From Gammaproteobacteria bacterium (GTDB taxonomy: Bacteria; Pseudomonadota; Gammaproteobacteria; GCA-001735895): DNA of 18,051 nucleotides. Below the pieces are notes generated by a model. That model saw nothing but the letters and a program-made list of their open reading frames with translations, searched no databases and was not told the DNA's origin. The position numbers were made by a program, and so were the translations under genes. Below are positions 7,972 through 15,601 of the stretch, piece after piece; position 1 is the stretch's first letter, and each line of letters starts with the position of its first letter. The stretch lies in the NCBI GenBank assembly GCA_015494335.1, contig WGBK01000285.1, forward strand, positions 1 through 18,051, written 5' to 3'.

Positions 7972-9204
7972 TCAAAGGACCGGAGCCTTGACCACAATCT
8001 CGGTCATGGCGCCACCGAAGCTCTGCTGGTTGTTGCTCAGCTCGTGCAGCTCGGTGATGTACATGTAATAGGTGCCGGGCGCGACGCCCTCGGTATCGAT
8101 GATGACATCGTAGGATTCACCGCCACCGAGATTGACCGATGAGGTCTGGTATTTTTCCACCAGCTCCTTGGCCCCCTGGGCCACCACCTGCATCGGCAGG
8201 CCCAGCGCCATGACGGTGTAGAACTTGGTGGTGCTCACATTGGAGATCCGCACCAGCAGTCGCTCACCAACGGTCACTTCACGCCCGCTGGTCACCGGTT
8301 GGCTGTTCTGTCCGTTGGGGTTGTAAGGCGTGGCGTTCTCGATCTGGGCAGGTCCTGCATTGGCTCCGGTGTAGAAATTCTCCCCCTGTACCGTTGCCGG
8401 GTATCCCCGGCCGTTGAACAACGCATAGGTATCGCGCATGTCCGCAAAGGGAAGGGGCTGGGTATTCATGCTGGCGTCATGGAAAACCGGATCGAAACCC
8501 GTGAGCTGCAAGGGCAGTTCCACGTTGTAACCTGTTGATCCATCGCCATCGTTGTAGGCAAACTTGGTATAGACCCGCCCGCTTCCGGCCGGATATTCGA
8601 TTGCCTGGCCATCTTGGGCCGGTCTCACGAAGAGGTTGCCGATCATGCCCATCTGCATGTGTTCTGCCGCTTCCACATGGCAGTGATAGAGATAGGTACC
8701 CGGTTCCTTGATGTTGTAGTAATAGGTCAGGGTCGCGCCGGCATTGATGGCGATGGAGGCATCCGGCACCCCGTCGAACACGCTCGAGGCGTTGGGGAAG
8801 CCGTGGAAGTGCACCGTATGCCCGTCGAACAGATCCGGACGCTGGGTAAAGCCGGCATTGGTCAGGGACAGGAAGAATTCCTGGTTTTCCTTCAATTCGA
8901 TGGTCGGGGCCGAGATCTGTGCGCCGAGCAGGCCGGCATCGACGGCATCTTCGGGTGGCGTACCGGTTATGTCCTTGAAACCGAAGATGTACTGCAACTT
9001 GCCGTCGGCCATGTTGCTGAATCCGTCACTGGCGACCAGGTGCATGCATTTGACCTCCCGGTTGGGATCCGGATTGTCGATCACTGCATCGCCGTCATCG
9101 TCACCGGGGCATTGCACGAAGACCGCGGCCTGCGTTGCGGGCGTGGCCATCAGCAGGGCAATGGCCAGGGACAAGCTGCCCCCGTATCCAAGCATTTTCT
9201 TCAT
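7972..9204 (-). CDS. MCO-type protein with type 1 copper site and half of the trinuclear ligands
   Basis: A 410-residue exported two-domain cupredoxin protein. Signal peptide MKKMLGYGGSLSLAIALLMA..TQA | AVF, Sec-type. Domain 1 (about 65-195) has HTVHFHG (H129, H132, H134) and YHCHVEAAEHMQMGM (H174, C175, H176, H182, M187). That supplies a full type 1 set (H129, C175, H182, M187) and four trinuclear-cluster histidines (132, 134, 174, 176). Domain 2 (about 205-410) keeps the fold pattern (VRISNVSTTKFYTVMALGLPM) but lacks HxxHxHG and any HxH. The type 1 site therefore sits in domain 1, unlike three-domain laccases and CueO, where it is C-terminal. The Cys-to-His spacing is C-x6-H, not the usual C-x4-H. 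Start: ATG 9204 with GAGGAA gives a classical signal peptide. ATG 9273, two bases after the previous stop and preceded by GAGGTG, would add 23 polar residues and is the alternative. Confidence 0.87.
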   Translation of the reverse strand: MKKMLGYGGSLSLAIALLMATPATQAAVFVQCPGDDDGDAVIDNPDPNREVKCMHLVASDGFSNMADGKLQYIFGFKDITGTPPEDAVDAGLLGAQISAPTIELKENQEFFLSLTNAGFTQRPDLFDGHTVHFHGFPNASSVFDGVPDASIAINAGATLTYYYNIKEPGTYLYHCHVEAAEHMQMGMIGNLFVRPAQDGQAIEYPAGSGRVYTKFAYNDGDGSTGYNVELPLQLTGFDPVFHDASMNTQPLPFADMRDTYALFNGRGYPATVQGENFYTGANAGPAQIENATPYNPNGQNSQPVTSGREVTVGERLLVRISNVSTTKFYTVMALGLPMQVVAQGAKELVEKYQTSSVNLGGGESYDVIIDTEGVAPGTYYMYITELHELSNNQQSFGGAMTEIVVKAPVL

Positions 9205-9275
9205 TGTTCCATTCCTCGTGTCTCGAGCCTGACCGCTCTGGTTCACTTGTTTGCCTGAGATTGCTGCTTTCATGG

Positions 9276-12200
9276 TTATTGCACCTCGTCCGAACCGATA
9301 TCCACCGTTCCCACGATGCCCTCCCCGTCGATATCCAGGTTGGCCCCGCCACCCCGATTACCCCGGCCGGCGTCGATGGAAACCGCAGTCGGCAGAAGGT
9401 GATAATCGGAAGGCACTTCGATCCCGTTATTCAGTCCATCGATATCGTTGATGGACAGGGGTGCCCAGCGCACATCGATCCAGTTGCCACCTTCATCCAG
9501 TGCCGGAGCCACCTTGATGGTCTGGAACTCCACCGGTGACGGACCCGCGAAGGGACTGCCGTTGACATAGGGCGTGACAAACTCGTCTGCTGGGGTTGCC
9601 CCGTCGATGTTGCTGTTGTGATAACCGGTGGCATCGGTCAGCAGCGAGTAACGCGGATTCAACCGGGCGCCATTGATCGAGGGCACCACGCCGAGGTCGA
9701 TATAGCTCGGCGTACCCACCACCGGATCGATCAGCGAGTTGCTGGCCAGGTCGTAGATGCGCGAGCGGTTGTGCAACAGGATGTTGTTGCGCAGGAACGG
9801 GTTGGAATAATAGGTGCCATAACGGGCGACCTGGTTGTTTTCCGGGCGGATCAGCCCGGCAATGCTCACGTGGGCCCGAGCGGCAATACCGGCAACCTGG
9901 GGCACGGACTGGGATGGATTTCCGGGAACAAAGGCTGCACCCGCCGTCGCCGTGCTCTCGTTGTTCACCAGCGTGTTGTTGGTGATGAACACACGCGCCG
10001 CATCCTTAAGCGATATGCCTCCACCGGCTACACCCGCGACATTGTTGACGATGCTGTTGTCGCGGATGATCACCCTCCACCACTTGTTGGGCTCGTTGTC
10101 CTGCTTGACGATATCCTGCCCGTTGACCCTGCGCAGGGCGATGCCCGCACCGTCACCGGCTCCGGCATGGTTGCCCTGAATCAGATTGCGCTCGATGGTC
10201 ACATGGCCGGCGCCCTCGCTGATGTTGCCGCCGTTGAGATCATCGGCGCCGGCAATCAGAATGCCGCCGCCATCGGTCTCGCCGGGCATCTGGCGGAAGG
10301 ACTGGTTGAACAGAATCTGGTTGTCGCGGATCTTGCCACCGGTGCTCAGACCCAAGTGACCGATACCGGCTCCATCGGTCTTGGCGAAGTTGCCACAGAT
10401 CAGGTTGCTCTCGATGCGGTAGTTGCGCGAACCGGTGTAAAGGGCGATACCGCCACCAGCGCCGAAGAACACGCCATTGCGACTGATCATGTTGTGATGG
10501 ATGCGAATGTTGCGGTTCTTAGCATCGGGATGCTTCACACCATTGTTGGTCTGCTGGCGCACGGTGTTGTGGCCGAGACGAATGCCGCCACCGTAGGTAC
10601 CCTGGTTTCCGGTGATCAGGTTGTTGCTGATCGTGAAGCCCTGGATATAACCGTTGAGGAAGATCCCCCCGCCGGTGGATGCCCCGGTGATGGTGAAGCC
10701 ATCGATGCCCGAGGGACGACCGTTGGTGAAGCGGTTGGGTCCAAAGCTCTTGCCGGCCACCATCAGTCCCGGTCCTTCCTCGGTTACGAACAACTCGGCC
10801 AGTTCCTGTCCCGGAATCAGATCAAAGGCTGCCTGTACATTGAGTAGATTCAGCACCTTGTCACGCCAGCGGGTAACCTTTTCCGCGGGTACGCTGCGCG
10901 CATTGATGATGGTGGAATAGGCGCCGGCACCCTGCAGGCGGACCGGCTTGGTCATCACCGGCAACTCGTCGTAGGTTCCCGGAGCGACCAGGATCAGGTC
11001 ACCGCGGTTGGCGATATCCAGCGCATCCTGGATCGGTGTATCTCCAGCCTGCTGGGGCGGATTGACAACACGAACCGTTGCCCCAGGAACCGGAAGCGGT
11101 CCAACGGTCACGGTTACGCCCATGGGTGAGGCCATGCCGTTGGCCTTAACCACCTGAAGCTGGTAGCGGCCGTCCGGAATACCGGCGGGTACGGCCGCCT
11201 GGATCACGATATCCGTCCAGCTGGCGATGGTCATGTCGCGGGCAAAACCGTTTTCATCGACCAGGTAAACCATGCCTTCCTGGTCCGGCGGTCCGAAGCC
11301 GTAGTTGCGCACGATGAACTTCTGCGTCAACTCGTCGGAGGACGGATTGGGCACCGAACGGATACCGGCAGATCGAATGGTCAGCATGCGATCGGCATCC
11401 AGCGGGGCATTCTGATCCGGCACATAGGCGGCCGGATACCCGGGGCTGCTGACCTCGCTGATCATCGGTGTCTGATCGGCTGCTTCACAGTCGAGCTGCT
11501 TGCCGGAACCGGCAAAGGCCGAGACCGGAACCACCGGGGTATCCAGGTAGGTGGTGCCACCCGGCATGTACTGGAAGGTATAGCAGAACTGACTGTACTG
11601 CGGGTTGTAGTTCGGATCGACAATGCGCTGTGGCAGGTTCGATCCCGGAGTGTAAGCCGGATTGTCCACCAGGCCCGAGTCGTTCATGCAGGCCGTCACC
11701 ATGTTCGGCGATACACCGGAGGGACTGGCGATATTGACCGTGTAGGTTGAAGGCAACAGGGCATTGAACTTGCCATACTGGTCCGTATAGACCCGGGTGA
11801 TCTCGTGACCACGGAAGTCATAGAAGGCCACGGGCAGCCAGGGCGGCGAGAATTTCTCGCCAAAGGTCGGTGAGTTCGGGTTGAACTCGTTGGCGAGATC
11901 GTTGATGACGCCACCCACCACATGAGCCGCTTTCGGCACCTCGGTGAAGTAATGGAAGTCTGCGGCAGCATTGCGGCCATCGGCCACGCGGATCTGCTTG
12001 GTGTCACAAAGGGGTCGAATGTCGCCAGCGTAGGGAGCGGCAAAATCGGCCGGATCGCCGGGAACCACCTGTACACCACCAACGGTAACCTGGCTCAGCA
12101 AGTCCGGCACCAGATGGTCTTCACCGACACAGATCGGCGGAAGCAGTTGCGGAACCGCGTATTCCTCGCCGAAATCGACATTCTTGTCTTCTTCCTTCAG

Positions 12201-14675
12201 CAGGGTGTAACCCGGCGGCGTATAGGATTGCACGATGTACATGCCGGCATTCAGGTTCTCGGAAAACGCATAGCCGCCATCGAAGACTCCGGGACGGACC
12301 TGGTTCCAGTTGCGCAGACCATCGAAACACTTGGCATCGTCCAGGCCCGGCAGGGAATTGGCGCCGAGGCAGCCCGTAGGCAGGTTGTCATCCCAGCTGT
12401 CGCTCCAGGTGACCTCGATCGCATCCCCCTGATCGAACACGCCATTGCCGTTGCGGTCGATATCCTCGGGTCCGGGACCGCCGTTGCCATTGGCCCAGCC
12501 GAGCGGATAGTTGTCCACATCGGCGAGCTGGATGCCCGGTTCACCGTTGATGTCGTCGATGACCTTGTCGCCCTGGCTTACCGGGTTGCCATTGACATCG
12601 AGGAAATCCTGATAAAGGGCTACCTGGACACGCGGTATGCCTGGCTCCCATGCCTCTGCCACGGCATAGCGGGGATCGTCCTCGGCACGAGTTACGGCAT
12701 AGACGATGACACCGGTAATGCCCCCGTTTTCACCGGGTGCATAATTGGCCTTGCCGAACTCCATGATGTTCTTCTGGCCAAGAAATCCCTGGAAGGCCTG
12801 GGTCAAAACCGGTCCGGTTTCAGTTCGGGATTTACCCCCGTCAAAGGTACAGGGGCTATTGCTCACTCCGATACCATTGGCATTCGGAATACAGGTCGGC
12901 AGGCTACTGTCAACGGCTGGCACAAGCCCGGTTTGTTGCAGATCCGGCGAATATCCACCGGCATCGGTGGTAAAGGTCGCACCGGTCGCCTTGAAGTTGG
13001 CGAAATCTACCTCGGCGACCAGCCAGTGGAAGAACGGGAATACCTCTCCGTGGGGTGCTTCGCCATTCACATCGATCGGCACGGATTTGTACATGCGGCC
13101 GTCGCGAAAACGCAGGTTGGTGGCCGAGGAGTCGGCATGCAAGGGCACATCATCCACAGCCGGGTTGTCACAGGCCGGTGTCTGGCAATCGCGGAAACCA
13201 TTCTGATTGCGGTCGAAGAACACCAGCGTGTCAATCTTGTGGAACCAGTTGAAGATTGGAATATCGCCCAGACCACAGTTGTTGCTGGTGTCGCAGGAAA
13301 TATTGGTCGGCGTACTGCCATTGGGGTTGGAGACCAGCTGCTGCGTCAGCGCGGAAACGGTGTATCCATCCACATCATTGCCGGTCACGGTGAACGGATG
13401 ATTGGCGATAACCGCGTCCAGACCATCGTCCCAGATCGAGAGGCTGTAGGACCCGGCCGGGATATTGTCTACGCTGAAGGTGGAATCGTCGTTGCACTTG
13501 CCGGAGTAGATGGTCTTTCCGGCAATACCGATATTGACCGCAATGCGGCAACCGGGGAAAGGCGTGCCGCTGGCAAACTGGAAACCGCCGACCACAGGCC
13601 GGGACATGTGGTTGTCGACAATGCGACCGTTGATGGTGGCACCACCCGGATTGGCTGCAACGCCTTCACAGGAATTGTTGACTTGCAACTGACCCTGGGC
13701 ATCGTAGTACTGATCCATTATCCCCGGGTCTCCACTGAGACAGTCGAAATTTCGTACAAAACCGATGAATACATGGGGACCGGGTGGGCCAAATTCGACG
13801 AATTTTTCCGGTTCGTTGGCTTTCACCCAGGCATCGATGGTGCGTGTACCCTCGATAGTCGAGGTCTGGATCCACAGGGGCTTGCCCGGATTCGGACCGG
13901 TCGGAGGCACAACCTCAACCCCGTACTTGCCAGGCGGCAGATTCTTGATTACCAGGTAACCGTTGGCATCGGGTGTCAGCACGAAACCGTTGGTGGTATC
14001 GGGCATGGAAACAATATTGCCGGCGGCGTCATACTCGGTTCCGAGAGGATTTCCGTAGGCATCCTGGGTTACGCGTCCACCGGCCATACCGTACTGCCCC
14101 GCCGGGTCGAACAAGGTGACCGAGAAAGGCACCTTCTGTCCATTGATGATGGAATGGGAGAGGAATCGCTCACCCAGGTCTATGGAACCATTGACTGGAT
14201 TGTTGTCTTCAAAGATGCGAATGCTGATCTGTGCAGTCGGAATCGGGAAACTGTTGACGACCACCTGCTTGCTGACCACTCCAGTACCGACCGACACCGG
14301 AACGCCACCCAGAGTATGTCCCGAAAGCGGCAGTACCGATACGAAGTAGTCCTTGTTGTCCGGCACTTCGATGGTCACCGTATCGGTGCTGGTCGAACCC
14401 TTGATGCCAGTTCCGTCCACACCCACGGCCACAGGCGAATGACTGCGGTGGAAGTCGAAGGACAGGCTGCTCAGATCCGGAGTGCCCGGCTGCGGCTTGA
14501 AGGTTTGATCCTCTTCCACCAGGTAGCGGAAACCGGAAACCGGTGCCAGATTCTGGTTGACGACGGACAACTGGATCTGGGCGGCCTGCACGGGCTGCAA
14601 CAGAAACAGTATTCCCAGGACGATCGCAAACAAAGAACCGATGGCTCCGCTGGACGAATATGATGCCTTTCTCAT
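9276..14675 (-). CDS. 1799-residue exported protein: SdrD/transthyretin-like modules, beta-helix, choice-of-anchor Q-like C-terminus
   Basis: A very large Sec-exported protein (signal peptide MRKASYSSSGAIGSLFAIVL..PVQA | AQI). The N-terminal two-thirds has beta-sandwich modules of the SdrD-B, Cna-B or transthyretin type with acidic calcium-like loops: IFEDNNPVNGSIDLGE, FFDRNQNGFRD, and EDIDRNGNGVFDQGD at about nt 12420-12470. An IPT/TIG-like segment follows (about residues 1095-1190). Next is a right-handed beta-helix (about 1205-1640) opened by IQDALDIANRGDLILVAPGTY, with many NNLITGN and RDNSIVNN-type rungs. The end (SIDAGRG...DIDGEG...DIGSDE) resembles choice-of-anchor Q proteins, but no membrane anchor or sorting tail is visible. 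No enzyme active site is recognised. ATG at 14675 is chosen for its ribosome binding site (CAGGGGAAAA) and signal peptide; the frame is open 38 codons further to a GTG. It is the first gene of the MCO cluster and probably an extracellular scaffold or matrix protein (inference). Confidence 0.82.
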   Translation of the reverse strand: MRKASYSSSGAIGSLFAIVLGILFLLQPVQAAQIQLSVVNQNLAPVSGFRYLVEEDQTFKPQPGTPDLSSLSFDFHRSHSPVAVGVDGTGIKGSTSTDTVTIEVPDNKDYFVSVLPLSGHTLGGVPVSVGTGVVSKQVVVNSFPIPTAQISIRIFEDNNPVNGSIDLGERFLSHSIINGQKVPFSVTLFDPAGQYGMAGGRVTQDAYGNPLGTEYDAAGNIVSMPDTTNGFVLTPDANGYLVIKNLPPGKYGVEVVPPTGPNPGKPLWIQTSTIEGTRTIDAWVKANEPEKFVEFGPPGPHVFIGFVRNFDCLSGDPGIMDQYYDAQGQLQVNNSCEGVAANPGGATINGRIVDNHMSRPVVGGFQFASGTPFPGCRIAVNIGIAGKTIYSGKCNDDSTFSVDNIPAGSYSLSIWDDGLDAVIANHPFTVTGNDVDGYTVSALTQQLVSNPNGSTPTNISCDTSNNCGLGDIPIFNWFHKIDTLVFFDRNQNGFRDCQTPACDNPAVDDVPLHADSSATNLRFRDGRMYKSVPIDVNGEAPHGEVFPFFHWLVAEVDFANFKATGATFTTDAGGYSPDLQQTGLVPAVDSSLPTCIPNANGIGVSNSPCTFDGGKSRTETGPVLTQAFQGFLGQKNIMEFGKANYAPGENGGITGVIVYAVTRAEDDPRYAVAEAWEPGIPRVQVALYQDFLDVNGNPVSQGDKVIDDINGEPGIQLADVDNYPLGWANGNGGPGPEDIDRNGNGVFDQGDAIEVTWSDSWDDNLPTGCLGANSLPGLDDAKCFDGLRNWNQVRPGVFDGGYAFSENLNAGMYIVQSYTPPGYTLLKEEDKNVDFGEEYAVPQLLPPICVGEDHLVPDLLSQVTVGGVQVVPGDPADFAAPYAGDIRPLCDTKQIRVADGRNAAADFHYFTEVPKAAHVVGGVINDLANEFNPNSPTFGEKFSPPWLPVAFYDFRGHEITRVYTDQYGKFNALLPSTYTVNIASPSGVSPNMVTACMNDSGLVDNPAYTPGSNLPQRIVDPNYNPQYSQFCYTFQYMPGGTTYLDTPVVPVSAFAGSGKQLDCEAADQTPMISEVSSPGYPAAYVPDQNAPLDADRMLTIRSAGIRSVPNPSSDELTQKFIVRNYGFGPPDQEGMVYLVDENGFARDMTIASWTDIVIQAAVPAGIPDGRYQLQVVKANGMASPMGVTVTVGPLPVPGATVRVVNPPQQAGDTPIQDALDIANRGDLILVAPGTYDELPVMTKPVRLQGAGAYSTIINARSVPAEKVTRWRDKVLNLLNVQAAFDLIPGQELAELFVTEEGPGLMVAGKSFGPNRFTNGRPSGIDGFTITGASTGGGIFLNGYIQGFTISNNLITGNQGTYGGGIRLGHNTVRQQTNNGVKHPDAKNRNIRIHHNMISRNGVFFGAGGGIALYTGSRNYRIESNLICGNFAKTDGAGIGHLGLSTGGKIRDNQILFNQSFRQMPGETDGGGILIAGADDLNGGNISEGAGHVTIERNLIQGNHAGAGDGAGIALRRVNGQDIVKQDNEPNKWWRVIIRDNSIVNNVAGVAGGGISLKDAARVFITNNTLVNNESTATAGAAFVPGNPSQSVPQVAGIAARAHVSIAGLIRPENNQVARYGTYYSNPFLRNNILLHNRSRIYDLASNSLIDPVVGTPSYIDLGVVPSINGARLNPRYSLLTDATGYHNSNIDGATPADEFVTPYVNGSPFAGPSPVEFQTIKVAPALDEGGNWIDVRWAPLSINDIDGLNNGIEVPSDYHLLPTAVSIDAGRGNRGGGANLDIDGEGIVGTVDIGSDEVQ

Positions 14676-14788
14676 TGTATTTTCCCCTGTACATTCGCAT
14701 GTCGGTTGCAGGATCAAGGCCAGCCATGACAAAACGGCCAATTTCCATTGCGCCCATATTGCTACGGACGGTCCAGAGGGGAAATACA
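14676..14788 (-). promoter_or_regulatory. Possible ribosome-binding-site-sequestering stem in the leader of the 1799-residue gene
   Basis: On the minus strand, TGTATTTCCCCT (14788-14777) is complementary to AGGGGAAAATACA (14688-14676), with a single bulged A. The second segment contains the AGGGGA ribosome binding site and ends next to the ATG. If the transcript starts upstream of 14788, these could pair as a 12-bp long-range stem and hide the ribosome binding site. The 88-base interval between the arms could hold an alternative fold. No known riboswitch class is recognised. Only the complementarity is seen directly; regulation is inference. Confidence 0.35.
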
Positions 14789-15013
14789 CGGATCAGTGGA
14801 TTCGGTACGCTTTTTTCCCGTATTTGCGACACGATTAATGCGCATATGCAGGTAGATATATTTGTATTTGCGGGTAGTTTTTATCCACCTTCTCCGTTTT
14901 TTCATTTTTTTATTGTTTCTTGATGCGTTTCACGCTATTCAGAAGGCAGAAAATAGACTATGCGTATTCATGCAGAAGTGGGATTGTTTTCCCGCACAAC
15001 TGGAGAAACAGAC
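14676..15013. promoter_or_regulatory. Divergent intergenic region, AT-rich centre, putative promoters for both sides
   Basis: This 338-bp non-coding stretch separates the minus-strand MCO cluster from the plus-strand sco gene. It should therefore hold promoters for both directions. The centre (about 14840-14950) is much richer in A and T than the surrounding genes. I could not assign convincing -35/-10 pairs. Inside it are a 9-bp direct repeat (GTATTTGCG at 14820-14828 and 14864-14872), the palindrome GCATATGC at 14842-14849 between the repeats, and the ribosome binding site GGAGA for sco at about 15001-15005. The repeat-palindrome arrangement is what a shared operator could look like, but no regulator family is recognised. 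Confidence 0.5.
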
Positions 15014-15583
15014 ATGCAATGGAACCGGATCTCTGTCGCTGTACTTTTTCTGGCACTGGGCTCGCTTCCCGTGTCAATGGTTGCCCTAGCCGGTGAACAA
15101 AACCCGGACTCGGCGCATCAACCGCGAAGTTTCACGCCCCGGCTGGCAGATATGCAGCTGACCAACCAGCTCGGCCAGACCATCCCGCTGTCGCAGCTGA
15201 TGGATCGGGATAACAATCTCCTGTTCGCCTTCTTCTTCACCCAGTGCATCACCATCTGCACGACCACAACCTTTACCCTCAAGTCGGTGGAACAGGCCGT
15301 GCCGGCCGACACCCTGTTGGCCATGATTTCCATCGACCCGGATAATGACAACCCGGACGTTCTGGCCGAGTACGCACGAGAGCACCGTTTGAAAGCGCCC
15401 CGCTGGCAATTGCTTACCGGCAACAAGAAGGATCTGGAAAACCTGCAGCGCAGTCTCGCTTCCTATCGCGGCAACAAGATGAATCACAACACCTCGATTT
15501 TCGTGAAAAAATCGGGCAGTTCTGCCGTAACCGAGGTAACCGACAACTTCAAGATCATTCCCAGACTTTTCAAACAGGACTAA
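15014..15583 (+). CDS. sco1: Sco1/SenC-family periplasmic copper/thiol protein
   Basis: A 189-residue thioredoxin-fold protein of the Sco1/SenC family. The signal peptide is residues 1-26 (hydrophobic ISVAVLFLALGSLPVSMVALA, cleavage near ALA | GEQ). The copper-binding CxxxC motif is FTQCITIC (C78, C82), followed by the TTTF stretch, the SIDPDND segment, and a His near the C-terminus (H158 in MNHNTS) at the place of the third copper ligand of Sco proteins. Family members deliver copper to cytochrome oxidase CuA or act as periplasmic thiol reductases. No oxidase gene is seen here, and the divergent MCO cluster is the obvious copper-requiring neighbour, so a role in copper loading of the MCO proteins is plausible (inference). 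The ATG at 15014 has GGAGA about 7 bases upstream and gives a clean signal peptide; the open frame runs 18 codons further upstream. Confidence 0.9.
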   Translation: MQWNRISVAVLFLALGSLPVSMVALAGEQNPDSAHQPRSFTPRLADMQLTNQLGQTIPLSQLMDRDNNLLFAFFFTQCITICTTTTFTLKSVEQAVPADTLLAMISIDPDNDNPDVLAEYAREHRLKAPRWQLLTGNKKDLENLQRSLASYRGNKMNHNTSIFVKKSGSSAVTEVTDNFKIIPRLFKQD

Positions 15584-15601
15584 AACCAGCACTCATTTGA
15601 C

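Noticed and set aside
7972..9204. Copper nitrite reductase (NirK) as identity of the 410-residue protein
   Set aside because: NirK has C-x8-H and a HCAPEG-type loop, plus a type 2 His in domain 2. Here the motif is HCH with C-x6-H, and domain 2 has no ligand, so the MCO-type reading is better.
11922..14663. A 913-codon open frame on the plus strand opposite the 1799-residue gene
   Set aside because: It is antisense to a gene with a signal peptide, ribosome binding site and recognisable domains. Its translation shows low-complexity, His- and Asp-rich composition with no motif, as expected from the mirror of GC-biased codons.
14789..14789. Start of the 1799-residue protein at the GTG at 14789
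   Set aside because: The resulting 38-residue extension would place two hydrophobic stretches before maturation. The ATG at 14675 has both a ribosome binding site and a standard signal peptide.
14810..14910. Runs of T near 14811-14816, 14878-14882 and 14899-14913 as intrinsic terminators
   Set aside because: No stable GC-rich stem precedes them on either strand, and they lie between divergent gene starts where terminators are not expected.
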